Source: Bacteroidetes bacterium UBA2364
GTDB taxonomy: Bacteria > Bacteroidota > Rhodothermia > Rhodothermales > UBA2364
NCBI GenBank assembly: GCA_002344075.1
Contig: DDTM01000118.1
Coordinates: 8,507 to 72,506, forward strand
Reading direction: 5' to 3'
Length of the DNA: 64,000 nucleotides
Notes under the pieces: generated by a model
The model's database searches: none
The model's input: only the letters and a program-made list of their open reading frames with translations
Told to the model about the DNA's origin: nothing
In this document: piece after piece, positions 26,879 to 35,892 of the stretch
Position numbering within the stretch: position 1 is the stretch's first letter
How the letters are laid out: the number at the start of each line of letters is the position of its first letter
Made by a program: the position numbers and the translations under genes

Positions 26879-29341
26879 TTAAATGATCTTATTTTCCAGA
26901 TCAAGCAATTGCATGACTTGTAAGCCTTCTCGAAGTTGCCCCAGCGTTACACCCGTTCGGGGAACCAACTGAACTGTTCTTGGAAGGCCCGGCATTAAGG
27001 AAAAAAAGTTGTCGCTGGCGACAAAATCAACTGTTTCATGTGCAAGCCACGCCCAAAGCACTGGTTTTTCTGAAACAATCGTCACCTCTAAGCCTTCAGG
27101 TGTTTCCACGGATTCTATCGTCAATCTGGCATGTTCCAGTTGCAGGTCTTTGGGCTTTTTGAGGGTAATGACATTTTCTGAAACAATTGTTCCCGTTTCT
27201 TCTGCCGACAAATACACCACGATGTTCTGTGCACCCTCGGCCCTTGCATACAAAGACAAATCTAGTCTTTCCAATAAGATAGCGGATCTTTCAGGAATTT
27301 TCTGAGACAAAGTGCCTTTGGCCAAACGTTTGCCATTTGTGTGATAAACGACCCAGTGGACGACCACTTCGGTGAAGTGCCCTAAATCGCTTGTCAGATA
27401 AATATCCACTGTTTGCTTGGAGACATCCTCCACGCCCGAAACCAAAACGGGTGCAAAAAAACGTTTGGCGGCATAATGCAGGGCCTTCCATCGCCCCTCA
27501 AAGTCTAATGATGCCCAACTGGCAACAGGCCAGCAATCATTTAGTTGCCAATAGAGCGCCCCCATACAGCGGGGCATATTACGCCGCCAGTGCTCTACGG
27601 CATATTGCATGGCAAGTGCTTGTAATAGTTGGCTTTGCCACAACGTTGCGTCGAAGTCTTTGGCCTTGCGGAACCACGAATCGGCGTATTCCAATATGGT
27701 ATAATTGCCACTTACCTTGTTTACAAAACTGCGTTGATGCACCAGCATCACATCCGAATCCAAACGACGGTCTTTCGGCTCGGTAAACGTGCGCACATAT
27801 TTAGGCTCAGGAAAGGACTGAAATCCAAATTCTGATACAAAGCGGTGAAAGGAAGTCCGATACCACTCAAAGGGTTCTTTCTTGTGCCATACTGTCCATA
27901 AATGGGCATCTCCGGCGCCGGGAAAATTATGGGTAGATCGGTCTAACGGATTGTGTGGGCTGCAAGGCCAATATTGTCGCTGCGGGTCTAATTGCCCCAC
28001 AACAGCCGGAAGTACTTCATTAAAAATCGGGTCATAATCTTCCCAAATACCATTCCAAGCAGTGGGTACCTTTCCCACCAAGCCCGCTTCCAACTCATTG
28101 TTGCCGCACCAAATCGCAAGACTTGCTCGGTGTCTAATACGGCGTACATTGTCTGCCGCTTCTTGTCGTACATTTTCTATAAACTCAGGGTCTCGCCCAG
28201 GATAATTGGCACAAGCAAACATAAAATCCTGCCAGACACACAGGCCCAACTCATCGCAAAGATCATAGAACACTTCTTCCTCATAGATTCCACCACCCCA
28301 AACCCGAATCATATTCATGTGCGCATCGGCAGCAGATTTAAGTATGTCGCGATAGCGATTAAAGCGGGTATAAAGTGCGTCACCCGGAATCCAGTTTGCA
28401 CCTTTTGCGAAGAACGGAATCCCATTAACCTCGAAGAAAAAAGACTCGCCCCATTGGTCGCGCTTGCGTTGTAGGCGCAGGGTTCTAAGCCCAATTTTTT
28501 TCTCCCACACATCTGTATCTACGCCGTCCAAAACAACCCGAACGGTGTAGAGGGTTTGCTGGCCCATTCCATTAGGCCACCACAACGCTGGGTTTGGAAT
28601 GATTAGCTTGGTTTCTACGATATTTTGATACCGTTCACCCGTGGTAGCAATCAGCAAAACATCTTTTTCCCAAACCTCAACACGCACCTCTCCCTCCATT
28701 TGAGACAACTCGACTGTCAGGTCTAAAACCACTTCATTTTCCCGATGGTGTTGTAAAACCTGTACCTCCACAATTCGATTGGTGTATGCACGGATGAAAA
28801 CGGGCCGCCAAATCCCCGAAGTGGTGAATATCGGCCCCCAATCCCATCCAAAGTTTGCACTCATTTTCCTCACATAAGCACGGCCTGCTTCCTCCGGCGG
28901 CCCTTTCCACTCCGGCAGTTTCTTCTCAACGGTTTTGCGTCGGATATACGGCAGAACAGTATCAAACCGAATTTCAAGACGGTTATTGATGGGTTTTAAA
29001 TAGGGTTTTATATCGAAAACAAATGTGCGGTGTTGGTTTTGCGTGTGTCCCAAAACCTGATCATTCAAAACAATTGTGGCAAAGGTATCTAAGCCTTCCA
29101 AGACCAATTCTATCACCTCATTTGCCTGCAATACAACATCGGCATCAAACTCAGTGCTGTACAACCAGTTTTTTTCTGAAATCCATTGTAGTTTTTTCTC
29201 ATTGTCGCGGTAAAAGGGGTCCGGTATGCGTCCGGCAGCAAGCAAGTCAGTATGAACTGTTCCCGGTACCCTCGCCTGAAGGGCATCTGTCGTCCCTGCC
29301 TCTTGTAGTAGCCAATTCGTATCTAATACTTGTTTATACAT
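26879..29341 (-). CDS. Beta-mannosidase, glycoside hydrolase family 2
   Basis: 820 residues, the usual length for bacterial and lysosomal-type beta-mannosidases. The N-terminal sugar-binding sandwich starts LDTNWLLQEAGTTDALQARVPGTVHTDLLAAG. The TIM barrel carries IRVWGGGIYEEEVFYDLCDELG, IWCGNNELEAG (E416, acid/base) and FVSEFGFQSFPEP (E504, nucleophile). There is no signal peptide, so it should cleave non-reducing beta-mannosides from oligosaccharides in the cytoplasm. Together with the GH38 enzyme at 1763-5194 this suggests intracellular handling of mannose-rich glycans (inference). A GNAT gene follows 13 bases later. Confidence 0.94.
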   Translation of the reverse strand: MYKQVLDTNWLLQEAGTTDALQARVPGTVHTDLLAAGRIPDPFYRDNEKKLQWISEKNWLYSTEFDADVVLQANEVIELVLEGLDTFATIVLNDQVLGHTQNQHRTFVFDIKPYLKPINNRLEIRFDTVLPYIRRKTVEKKLPEWKGPPEEAGRAYVRKMSANFGWDWGPIFTTSGIWRPVFIRAYTNRIVEVQVLQHHRENEVVLDLTVELSQMEGEVRVEVWEKDVLLIATTGERYQNIVETKLIIPNPALWWPNGMGQQTLYTVRVVLDGVDTDVWEKKIGLRTLRLQRKRDQWGESFFFEVNGIPFFAKGANWIPGDALYTRFNRYRDILKSAADAHMNMIRVWGGGIYEEEVFYDLCDELGLCVWQDFMFACANYPGRDPEFIENVRQEAADNVRRIRHRASLAIWCGNNELEAGLVGKVPTAWNGIWEDYDPIFNEVLPAVVGQLDPQRQYWPCSPHNPLDRSTHNFPGAGDAHLWTVWHKKEPFEWYRTSFHRFVSEFGFQSFPEPKYVRTFTEPKDRRLDSDVMLVHQRSFVNKVSGNYTILEYADSWFRKAKDFDATLWQSQLLQALAMQYAVEHWRRNMPRCMGALYWQLNDCWPVASWASLDFEGRWKALHYAAKRFFAPVLVSGVEDVSKQTVDIYLTSDLGHFTEVVVHWVVYHTNGKRLAKGTLSQKIPERSAILLERLDLSLYARAEGAQNIVVYLSAEETGTIVSENVITLKKPKDLQLEHARLTIESVETPEGLEVTIVSEKPVLWAWLAHETVDFVASDNFFSLMPGLPRTVQLVPRTGVTLGQLREGLQVMQLLDLENKII

Positions 29342-29670
29342 GTTTAATGTGTGCTAAGATATAATGTTAAAAAAACAACATAAGCAGTTCCATAATCAGA
29401 AGATTTTGGAAACGGCTCATGTGCTAAGATACACAAAAGGCAACTGTTTCGTTGAAGAAATCCCAATTCGCCTTTGGTTCATATATGGTACTCAGGTATG
29501 AAAACCTCGCCTCCAAATTTACCCATTTTCGTAAATACCCCTTTATGCGTACCGCTTTTTCGCACCTTCATTAGTGAAAAACATCTTTCTTTGTAATCCA
29601 AAGGCAATATTTTACGTCTATCTTAAATCCCGAACCCTAAACCATGTTAAAATACCAATCCCCTAAAAAC
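29342..29670. other. Divergent promoter region with a direct repeat
   Basis: Separates beta-mannosidase (minus) from the serine hydrolase (plus). The 12-mer TGTGCTAAGATA occurs twice, at 29350-29361 and 29420-29431, exactly 70 bases apart. No other structure is evident. Confidence 0.55.
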
Positions 29671-30738
29671 ATGAAACATTTTTTTTCATTTTGTTTGCTT
29701 GTAGTCGGCTGTGTGATGTCTTACGGACAAAGCAATCTCCATCAGCAAGCGTTCAACGAAGCAAAGTCTGCGGGTTTTAGTGGTGTAGCACTGGTTGCCA
29801 ACAATGGAAAGATTGTTATGCACGAGTCTGCCGGAATGCGCCGCTACGAGTCCATCGAACCCATGGGGAAAAATGATATTTTTGAGTGGGCATCTGTCAG
29901 CAAGCAATTTACAGCCATGATTATCATGATGCTGAAGGAGAAAGGGAAGTTAACGTATGACGATCCTGTAAGCCAATACGTAAAAATTCCTTACCAAAAC
30001 ATCACCATCCGGCATTTATTAACCCATACCAGTGGCCTGCCCGATTACCACGAGCTGATGGATCGGCACTGGGACAAGTCTAAAGTCGCAGGGAATCCAG
30101 ACATTCTTGAAATATTAAATCGCCATGCACCTCCCATCCTTTTTATGCCAGGAGAACGTTACGAATATAGCAATACAGGTTACCTGTTGTTGGGGAGCAT
30201 TGCCGAAAAAGCATCAGACGAGGATTTTATTACTTTGTGTAGGAAATGGATTTTCAAACCCTTAAAAATGACCCAGACGGACATTCGGAGCCATGCCGAA
30301 AAAGCCAATATCCGCGCATTTGCAGTTGGGCATCTTCCGGATTCTAGCAAACAATATGTCAATGCCAATAGATTCCGCAATTCGGATTTTACCTTTTGGC
30401 TGGGCAATCGTAAAGGCCCCGGACGCATTAGCGGAAGCGCTACAGATTTATTAAGGTGGGATCGTGCTTTATATACTCAAAAGTTGGTCCGTCGGAAAAC
30501 ATTAGAAGAAGCCTTTTCACCTGCCCGTTTAAACGACGGAACAGAGATTCCTTATGGCTTTGGATGGGAAGTGCTGAAGGATGAAAAAGGGCATAAGGTG
30601 GTACAACATACGGGTGGCAATCCGGGCTATAATACCCTGATTGTTAGATTTATTGAAAAACAAAAAACGATTATTATTTTGAACAATAATGCGCATGAAT
30701 CAATGGATAGATTAGTGGAAGCCTTAAAAAAAGAATGA
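29671..30738 (+). CDS. Secreted serine hydrolase, beta-lactamase class C / penicillin-binding-protein-like family
   Basis: 355 residues from the ATG at 29671, which begins a signal peptide (MKHFFSFCLLVVGCVMSYGQ). All three motifs of the class C beta-lactamase/DD-peptidase/esterase superfamily are visible: S75-V-S-K78 (SxxK), Y166-S-N168 (YxN) and H313-T-G315. LLTHTSGLPDYHE is also typical. It is probably periplasmic. Whether it is an esterase, D-aminopeptidase or peptidase cannot be told; such chromosomal homologues are usually not antibiotic-resistance enzymes. An upstream in-frame ATG at 29644 is possible but gives a poorer signal peptide. Confidence 0.88.
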   Translation: MKHFFSFCLLVVGCVMSYGQSNLHQQAFNEAKSAGFSGVALVANNGKIVMHESAGMRRYESIEPMGKNDIFEWASVSKQFTAMIIMMLKEKGKLTYDDPVSQYVKIPYQNITIRHLLTHTSGLPDYHELMDRHWDKSKVAGNPDILEILNRHAPPILFMPGERYEYSNTGYLLLGSIAEKASDEDFITLCRKWIFKPLKMTQTDIRSHAEKANIRAFAVGHLPDSSKQYVNANRFRNSDFTFWLGNRKGPGRISGSATDLLRWDRALYTQKLVRRKTLEEAFSPARLNDGTEIPYGFGWEVLKDEKGHKVVQHTGGNPGYNTLIVRFIEKQKTIIILNNNAHESMDRLVEALKKE

Positions 30739-30802
30739 TAAATAATGATTCGTATTTTAATAAATACAGTATAGGCATATATATGATATGCCTAATTTCT
30801 AA

Positions 30803-30846
30803 AAAAAAATTAAAAAGGCAATCGGTTTTTACCGGCTGCCTTTTCG
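30803..30846 (-). terminator. Bidirectional intrinsic terminator
   Basis: AAAAGGCA-at-CGG pairs with CCG-gc-TGCCTTTT around a short loop. A T-rich tail is present on both strands, better on the minus strand for the M28 peptidase gene, between the convergent serine hydrolase and peptidase genes. Confidence 0.85.
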
Positions 30847-30872
30847 CTTATGTATATCCGTTTTGTTTTCCT

Positions 30873-32102
30873 TTAGAAAATTACGGTTTTCTCGACCATA
30901 GTTTCGCCTCGTTTTACCCTTACGACCACCCGATCTCCTTTATTGAATTTACCTAAAGCGGTCATATAATCTTGAACCGTTTTAATCGACAAGTCACCAA
31001 GTTCCAAGATTATATCCCCCTTTTCCAATCCGGCTTTTTGGGCTGGACGGTCTTCCATCACGCCATCAATGCGTAATCCAACGCCGTCAAAAACATAATC
31101 GGGCATTACGCCAAGCGATACTTTGAAACGGGTGGCTTGTGGCTGATCATCTTTAGTCTTGTTAAAAGCCAATTTCCCTTTGGCATCCAGATGTTTGACC
31201 AAAGACGAGATATATTCCGCAACTTCCTGAATTCCTGCATAATTAATCCATTCACTATCATCACTCGGCTTGTGGTAGTCGGCATGTTGTCCGGTAAAAA
31301 AGTGTAGTACAGGGATGTCTTGTAAATAAAAAGAAGCGTGATCGGATGGCCCAAGACCACTTTCGGAAGTTTTTATTTTTAAACCCACATTTGGAACGCT
31401 TGTAAGTGCCGAAGCCCAAACAGGAGAAGTACCAGACCCATTTACAGCCAGCACTTTTTCTTCATTCAAACGCCCTACCATGTCCATATTAAACATATAA
31501 TTGACCTTCTTTACGTCTATGGACTTTGCTTCAACAAACTTTTTCGAACCGATAAGGCCCAATTCTTCTGCCGAAAATGCCAAGAATAAATAATTGTTTT
31601 TCTTTAGCTTAGACTTTTTTATTGCTTCTGCCACATACAAAAGGGCAGCTACACCCGAAGCATTATCATCCGCCCCATTGTGTATGGCTGGCTCACCAGT
31701 ATTACGGGAATTCCCTGCGGTTCCATACCCCAAATGATCGTAATGTGCCCCAATCACTACGGTCGTTAACGCTTTATTATCTATATAGCCTACGACGTTT
31801 TTGCCAGTACGGCTTTCACCAGTACTTGCGCCATGAGGATTATTGTTAAAGACAAATGAAAATACCTGAAACCAACTTCCAGAATCCCCTTTAGGTTGTA
31901 AGCCAATGGCTGCAAAACGTGCCGCAATGTAATCCGCCGCAAGTTCCTCGCCTTTTTTACCAGTTTCACGACCCTCTAATAGGTTAGAAGCCAAATAAAC
32001 CACATCTACTTTCAATTGGCGCAAGGCATCAGCAGAATGCTGCGCCCATACAGGAGCACATAAAAATGCATAAAATATGCCTAAAACTATTTTTCTTTTC
32101 AT
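30873..32102 (-). CDS. M28-family metallopeptidase with C-terminal PDZ domain
   Basis: 409 residues with a signal peptide (MKRKIVLGIFYAFLCAPVWAQ). The co-catalytic zinc site of M28 peptidases is complete: VIGAHYDHLGYG, HNGADDNASGVA, FSAEELGLIGSKKF, NMDMVGRL and HADYHKPSDD. The last 90 residues (PDYVFDGVGLRIDGVMEDRPAQKAGLEKGDIILELGDL) form a PDZ domain, probably for substrate or partner recognition. A secreted or periplasmic aminopeptidase is likely. A PA insert domain is not obvious. Confidence 0.93.
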   Translation of the reverse strand: MKRKIVLGIFYAFLCAPVWAQHSADALRQLKVDVVYLASNLLEGRETGKKGEELAADYIAARFAAIGLQPKGDSGSWFQVFSFVFNNNPHGASTGESRTGKNVVGYIDNKALTTVVIGAHYDHLGYGTAGNSRNTGEPAIHNGADDNASGVAALLYVAEAIKKSKLKKNNYLFLAFSAEELGLIGSKKFVEAKSIDVKKVNYMFNMDMVGRLNEEKVLAVNGSGTSPVWASALTSVPNVGLKIKTSESGLGPSDHASFYLQDIPVLHFFTGQHADYHKPSDDSEWINYAGIQEVAEYISSLVKHLDAKGKLAFNKTKDDQPQATRFKVSLGVMPDYVFDGVGLRIDGVMEDRPAQKAGLEKGDIILELGDLSIKTVQDYMTALGKFNKGDRVVVRVKRGETMVEKTVIF

Positions 32103-32212
32103 TTCTTATCTTAAAAGTTTAGTTGAAGAAATATCACAACACATTAAATCATTTTCCGAAACATAGTTCCCTAAATAGTTATGAAATTACTTCCTTCGCC
32201 CAAACCATTCTG

Positions 32213-32806
32213 TTACAATGCCCGGCGCTTGCTCATTGTTATCTTCCAAGCCCCCCGTAGATCTCCCACTTTATACCCCGTCGCCTGATCTGCGGGATAT
32301 TTTTCAGCAAGTAAGGCCCTTACTTCCGGATTTATGTCCGTTTCAGGATTGCCATGACACTGCAAACAAGTGGGCATTCCGAGAAAAATCGGTTTAAAAT
32401 AGAGGTATTGACCCGAATCTTCCCTTAATAGGGGTTGCGCATTACCCCCTTTTTGAAGAGATTTAGACCACTGTTCCATTACCGCCAAATCGTTTTCATC
32501 GGCCTTATTTTTTGGATTGCGATTTTTATCCGAGATCCGCCGAACCTGTACCTGAAAATGAGTAGCCAAGGAGTCGGTTATAGGGATGGCATTGACCGTA
32601 CAAAAGACCGCTGCTTTTGTCGGCCCACCATCCTCCAAGTGTTTCAGTAGTGTTCTGACCAGCGCCGTTTGGGTAGTCGTAGTCACCGAATCCCCCAATT
32701 GCTGAAAAGTTTTCGGGTGGGTTACAGATACTTTCGGAAAGGGCGCCTCGGTTTTACCGCAGCCCAATATCAAGAGAAAAAGGAATACAACATATTTGCG
32801 CATCAT
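32213..32806 (-). CDS. DUF3365 (Tll0287-like) haem-binding lipoprotein
   Basis: 197 residues with a lipoprotein signal (YVVFLFLLILGCG, Cys16). The domain pattern TTQTALVRTLLKHLEDGGPTKAAVFC, then SLATHFQVQVRRISDKNRNPKNKAD, and a single c-type haem motif CLQCHGNP near residue 143 identify the DUF3365/Tll0287-like fold. This is a PAS-like periplasmic domain that binds one haem and is often a redox or gas sensor. Cytochrome maturation would be needed. It stands as a single gene upstream of the peptidase, gap about 110 bases. Confidence 0.88.
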   Translation of the reverse strand: MMRKYVVFLFLLILGCGKTEAPFPKVSVTHPKTFQQLGDSVTTTTQTALVRTLLKHLEDGGPTKAAVFCTVNAIPITDSLATHFQVQVRRISDKNRNPKNKADENDLAVMEQWSKSLQKGGNAQPLLREDSGQYLYFKPIFLGMPTCLQCHGNPETDINPEVRALLAEKYPADQATGYKVGDLRGAWKITMSKRRAL

Positions 32807-33194
32807 CTTATGGGTTTGGTTCAGTAGTAAAATACTAAAACAACACTTGTTATATCATGAAGACGCAAGAAAAACAAAGCCATTGACCAAAAAATATTGA
32901 TGTCTCCAAAAATTTCAATCTTAATTGAAACAAATTTACCTACCACCTTTCGTGAATACATGATTAACTTTTAAAGCGTTTTTCCCAAGCCAATTAGTGT
33001 TTCCCCTGTGCAATATCGTTTTTTGCTCATTAGAAAATGGCTACCAATGAGCACTTGCCAAAAAGAAAAGACCCTACTTTTTCCGATCTACAAGCACTTT
33101 TAAAAATGCCCATAATTGGTTTCTTGAGATTATTCTTTTATATTTCCATAATTCCTAACTTCCTTAATTCCATCATTCAAAACTACAAGAACGT
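32807..33194. other. Divergent intergenic region, no gene seen
   Basis: 388 AT-rich bases between the haem lipoprotein (minus) and the sorting-domain protein (plus). I see no ORF with support and no strong inverted repeat. Confidence 0.55.
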
Positions 33195-34220
33195 ATGAAA
33201 AACTTGATTACGATCCTCCTTCTTTGTTTCTGTGCCCTTCCTGTTTTCGCAGGCTATGGTTTTGACGGGCATAATCCGACAATGGCAACAACAATCCCGT
33301 CGAATTCCAATATGCTACAGAATACCGCTTCAGGAACCGCATCCAGTATCATTACAGGTGGATCCACGGCGACAGTGTATGCCAATTTTCAGTATAATAC
33401 AACAGGGAAAAGCGTTTACATTGTTTATACAACAAACGGAACGAATCCCTCAAAAACAAATGGCGCAAATTCTTCATGCACGTTTCATAATTATACCGAC
33501 CCTGACCGCACCTGGGTATGCACCCTTCCTTCACAAAGTAATGGTGTCACCGTAAAATATGTTATGTATATAAGTGATTCGACTTTGTCTGCGGCTTGGG
33601 GGCGCTTGGTCACGGCTTCTACTGTACAAACTGGTAGTTGGACAGAAGGAGATACTGCTTTCTCCTATACTGTTCAGGCACCCTTATCCATAGCGGCCAT
33701 CACAAATTTTGAAGCAACTGCTACAAACAACAGTGTTGCCTTGTCTTGGGAAAGTCGGGATCCAAACATCACCCTGAGTATCCAGCATTCCATGAACCAA
33801 AAAGATTGGACCGACTTAGGAACCATTGGATCTGGCCTTACAAATTTCACGGCCAAGAACGTGGTTGTTGGAACCCATTATTATCGCCTCAAAACGATTG
33901 AACAAGACTTCGTGAGCTACTCAAAGACATTGGCTGTTATGGTAGAAGTACCAGATCAGTACATTGTCTATCCGGCATATCCGAATCCATTTAATCCCCA
34001 AACAACCATCGGCTTTGCCACAGCCACCCAACAATTTGTTCACGTCGAAGTATTCAACGCTGTCGGCCAAAAGATTCAAACGTTATTCCAGGGTATCGTA
34101 GAACCCAACACCCTAAATCAGGTTTCCTTTAAAGCTGACGGCTTATCAAGTGGTACCTACCTTGTTCGTATCTTAGGAACAAGATTCACCCACACCCAAA
34201 AACTAACGCTTGCCAAATAA
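33195..34220 (+). CDS. Secreted protein with type IX secretion C-terminal sorting domain
   Basis: 341 residues. Signal peptide MKNLITILLLCFCALPVFAG; residues about 45-160 form a beta-rich segment containing VYIVYTTNGTNPSKTNG, like chitobiase/hexosaminidase C-terminal-type repeats. A fibronectin-III-like segment (VALSWESRDPNITLSIQHSM) and then a Por-type sorting domain follow, beginning AYPNPFNPQTTIGF and ending SSGTYLVRILGTRFTHTQKL. The protein should be exported by Sec and then type IX secretion, with cleavage of the C-terminal domain. It has the same plan as the broken gene at 9574-10538. No enzymatic domain is seen. Confidence 0.86.
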   Translation: MKNLITILLLCFCALPVFAGYGFDGHNPTMATTIPSNSNMLQNTASGTASSIITGGSTATVYANFQYNTTGKSVYIVYTTNGTNPSKTNGANSSCTFHNYTDPDRTWVCTLPSQSNGVTVKYVMYISDSTLSAAWGRLVTASTVQTGSWTEGDTAFSYTVQAPLSIAAITNFEATATNNSVALSWESRDPNITLSIQHSMNQKDWTDLGTIGSGLTNFTAKNVVVGTHYYRLKTIEQDFVSYSKTLAVMVEVPDQYIVYPAYPNPFNPQTTIGFATATQQFVHVEVFNAVGQKIQTLFQGIVEPNTLNQVSFKADGLSSGTYLVRILGTRFTHTQKLTLAK

Positions 34221-34253
34221 CCAAACAGGCATTGCTTTACGATATACACATAC

Positions 34254-34298
34254 AAAAAAGAGGCGGTCTCAATATGATTTCACGAGACCGCCTCTTTT
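34254..34298. terminator. Strong bidirectional terminator
   Basis: A perfect 15-bp stem (AAAAGAGGCGGTCTC and its complement) with a 13-base loop lies between convergent genes ending at 34220 (plus) and 34321 (minus). Confidence 0.95.
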
Positions 34299-34320
34299 GC
34301 ATGCTTCCAACTTATCCAGT

Positions 34321-35034
34321 TCAAAACATCCCTAACAATTTATTTTTCATCACCTGAAATTCCTCATTACTCAAAAGGCCCTTATCGCGCATGGCTGCCA
34401 AACGCTCCAATTTTGAAATCAGGTCCTCTGGTTCAGCATCAGATACTTCTTTTGCCGCGTCTTTTGGTTCGGGAACTTTAGCAACTGGCGTTTCCGTTTC
34501 TACAACTTCAAAACGCGGGTCTTTCTTGAGGGCTTCATCCTCCATAGCAGGTGTGACACTTCCTTTTCCACCATTCCGCCAATTTTTAATCTCTTCTTGC
34601 CACTCGTTTACCCTCGACTTTCCCTCTTGATATGCGGTTTCAAAGGCCTCACGAGCGGTTTCCACATCAAAATCTGCAATATCGACATTCTCTTCTAATC
34701 GAGAAATAAACACCTGGCCGATTCCATAGGTCGTTGCGCCCGAAAGCGCCGACATAGATAAGCCACCCAAAACAGAACCTACTAAGGGGATGGCTTTCAC
34801 AAAACTCGCACCAATCACCGAGAGACTGGTTCCGGCAAGAGCAGTCACCCAACTTTTGCCGATATTGTCGTTATAATCAACATCATACAGTCCACAAAGC
34901 TGCTTTAACATATCTAACTGAACGGCTGTAACAGCAGCAAAATCTATTAAAGGCAATGGAATGATACCACCGCCAGCAGCATAGATGGTATGTGTTCTGA
35001 TTATATCTTCGGCACGTTTTAGGCGATTGCTCAT
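34321..35034 (-). CDS. DUF697 membrane protein with C-terminal SHOCT domain
   Basis: 237 residues. The N-terminal part (RAEDIIRTHTIYAAGGGIIPLPLIDFAAVTAVQLDMLKQLC) followed by two glycine-rich hydrophobic segments (about 65-115) matches DUF697, a membrane domain often attached to or encoded beside Era-like GTPases. After a variable linker, the C-terminus SKLERLAAMRDKGLLSNEEFQVMKNKLLG is a SHOCT oligomerisation/bundling domain. No GTPase gene is adjacent. The combination suggests a membrane stress or partitioning protein, but no function is known. Confidence 0.87.
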   Translation of the reverse strand: MSNRLKRAEDIIRTHTIYAAGGGIIPLPLIDFAAVTAVQLDMLKQLCGLYDVDYNDNIGKSWVTALAGTSLSVIGASFVKAIPLVGSVLGGLSMSALSGATTYGIGQVFISRLEENVDIADFDVETAREAFETAYQEGKSRVNEWQEEIKNWRNGGKGSVTPAMEDEALKKDPRFEVVETETPVAKVPEPKDAAKEVSDAEPEDLISKLERLAAMRDKGLLSNEEFQVMKNKLLGMF

Positions 35035-35095
35035 GAGAAAGAAATTTTTGAAGTTAAAGGATTAAAAAGATATGGATGGGAGTACGTCGCAACAT

Positions 35096-35752
35096 TCAAC
35101 TGGTTGCACCCAAAGCAAAAAACAAACTTTGGAAGAACGGCTCCATATCGTCAAAACGACCGCTTTCCCAGCTTTCCGGACAGATTTTGCACATATTCAC
35201 CGCCACGACATTGGCTCCAGACGCCATCCACGGAGCAATGCCTTCCTTGCTTGCTACAACACCTCCCGAAACCATGACTGGGATTTCTTTCCAAATGCTC
35301 CGTAGTGCCACCAAATGCGCCGTCCCCACTGTAGGGCCGGGGAATAATTTCACCATGTTTGCGCCCAGATCAATGGCGGCCTGTAATTCGGTAGGTGTCA
35401 GAAAACCGGGGATCCAGTACACGTCAGAGGATTTACACACCTTTCCCACCTCAGCAGAAATATGAGGTGAAACCACAAAATCTGCACCTTTTAAGATAAA
35501 GCGCGCTGCATCAATGCCATTCATCACCGTCCCAATCCCTAAAACAGCCTCCGGGCATTCGGTTCTTGATGTAGAAATTAAGGCTTCAAAGGTTTCCATG
35601 ACTTCCCGCCCTCGGTTGAGGAGTTCAAAAAAACGCAACCCGCCCCGATATGCAGCGACCATCATATCGCAACAGGCTTGGGTATCCGAGGTATAAAAGG
35701 TACCGACCACAGGGTGGCGGAATAAGTTTGGCTGGAGTTCGGAAGGAGTCAT
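35096..35752 (-). CDS. eda: KDPG/KHG aldolase family protein
   Basis: 218 residues from the ATG at 35752; the longer open frame upstream to 35908 contains a non-conserved hydrophobic leader and is rejected. It has the class I aldolase TIM barrel of 2-dehydro-3-deoxy-6-phosphogluconate / 4-hydroxy-2-oxoglutarate aldolase: GLRFFELLNRG (glutamate position), GIGTVMNGIDAARFILKGADFVVSP, and GANMVKLFPGPTVG with the Schiff-base lysine. It makes pyruvate plus glyceraldehyde 3-phosphate in the Entner-Doudoroff route, or handles related keto-sugar acids. No sugar-acid dehydratase is adjacent, so the exact substrate is open. Confidence 0.9.
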   Translation of the reverse strand: MTPSELQPNLFRHPVVGTFYTSDTQACCDMMVAAYRGGLRFFELLNRGREVMETFEALISTSRTECPEAVLGIGTVMNGIDAARFILKGADFVVSPHISAEVGKVCKSSDVYWIPGFLTPTELQAAIDLGANMVKLFPGPTVGTAHLVALRSIWKEIPVMVSGGVVASKEGIAPWMASGANVVAVNMCKICPESWESGRFDDMEPFFQSLFFALGATS

Positions 35753-35892
35753 TGAATGAAAAAGAAAAATACTTAAATAAAACAAAATACCGTTCCAATA
35801 CCCACCAAGCAACCCCAAAATGTGTAAAAGGTATTCCATCAATTTTCCTTGTACCTTTGGTGGCTGCCCGTCGGGAAGGTTAATTTCATCCA

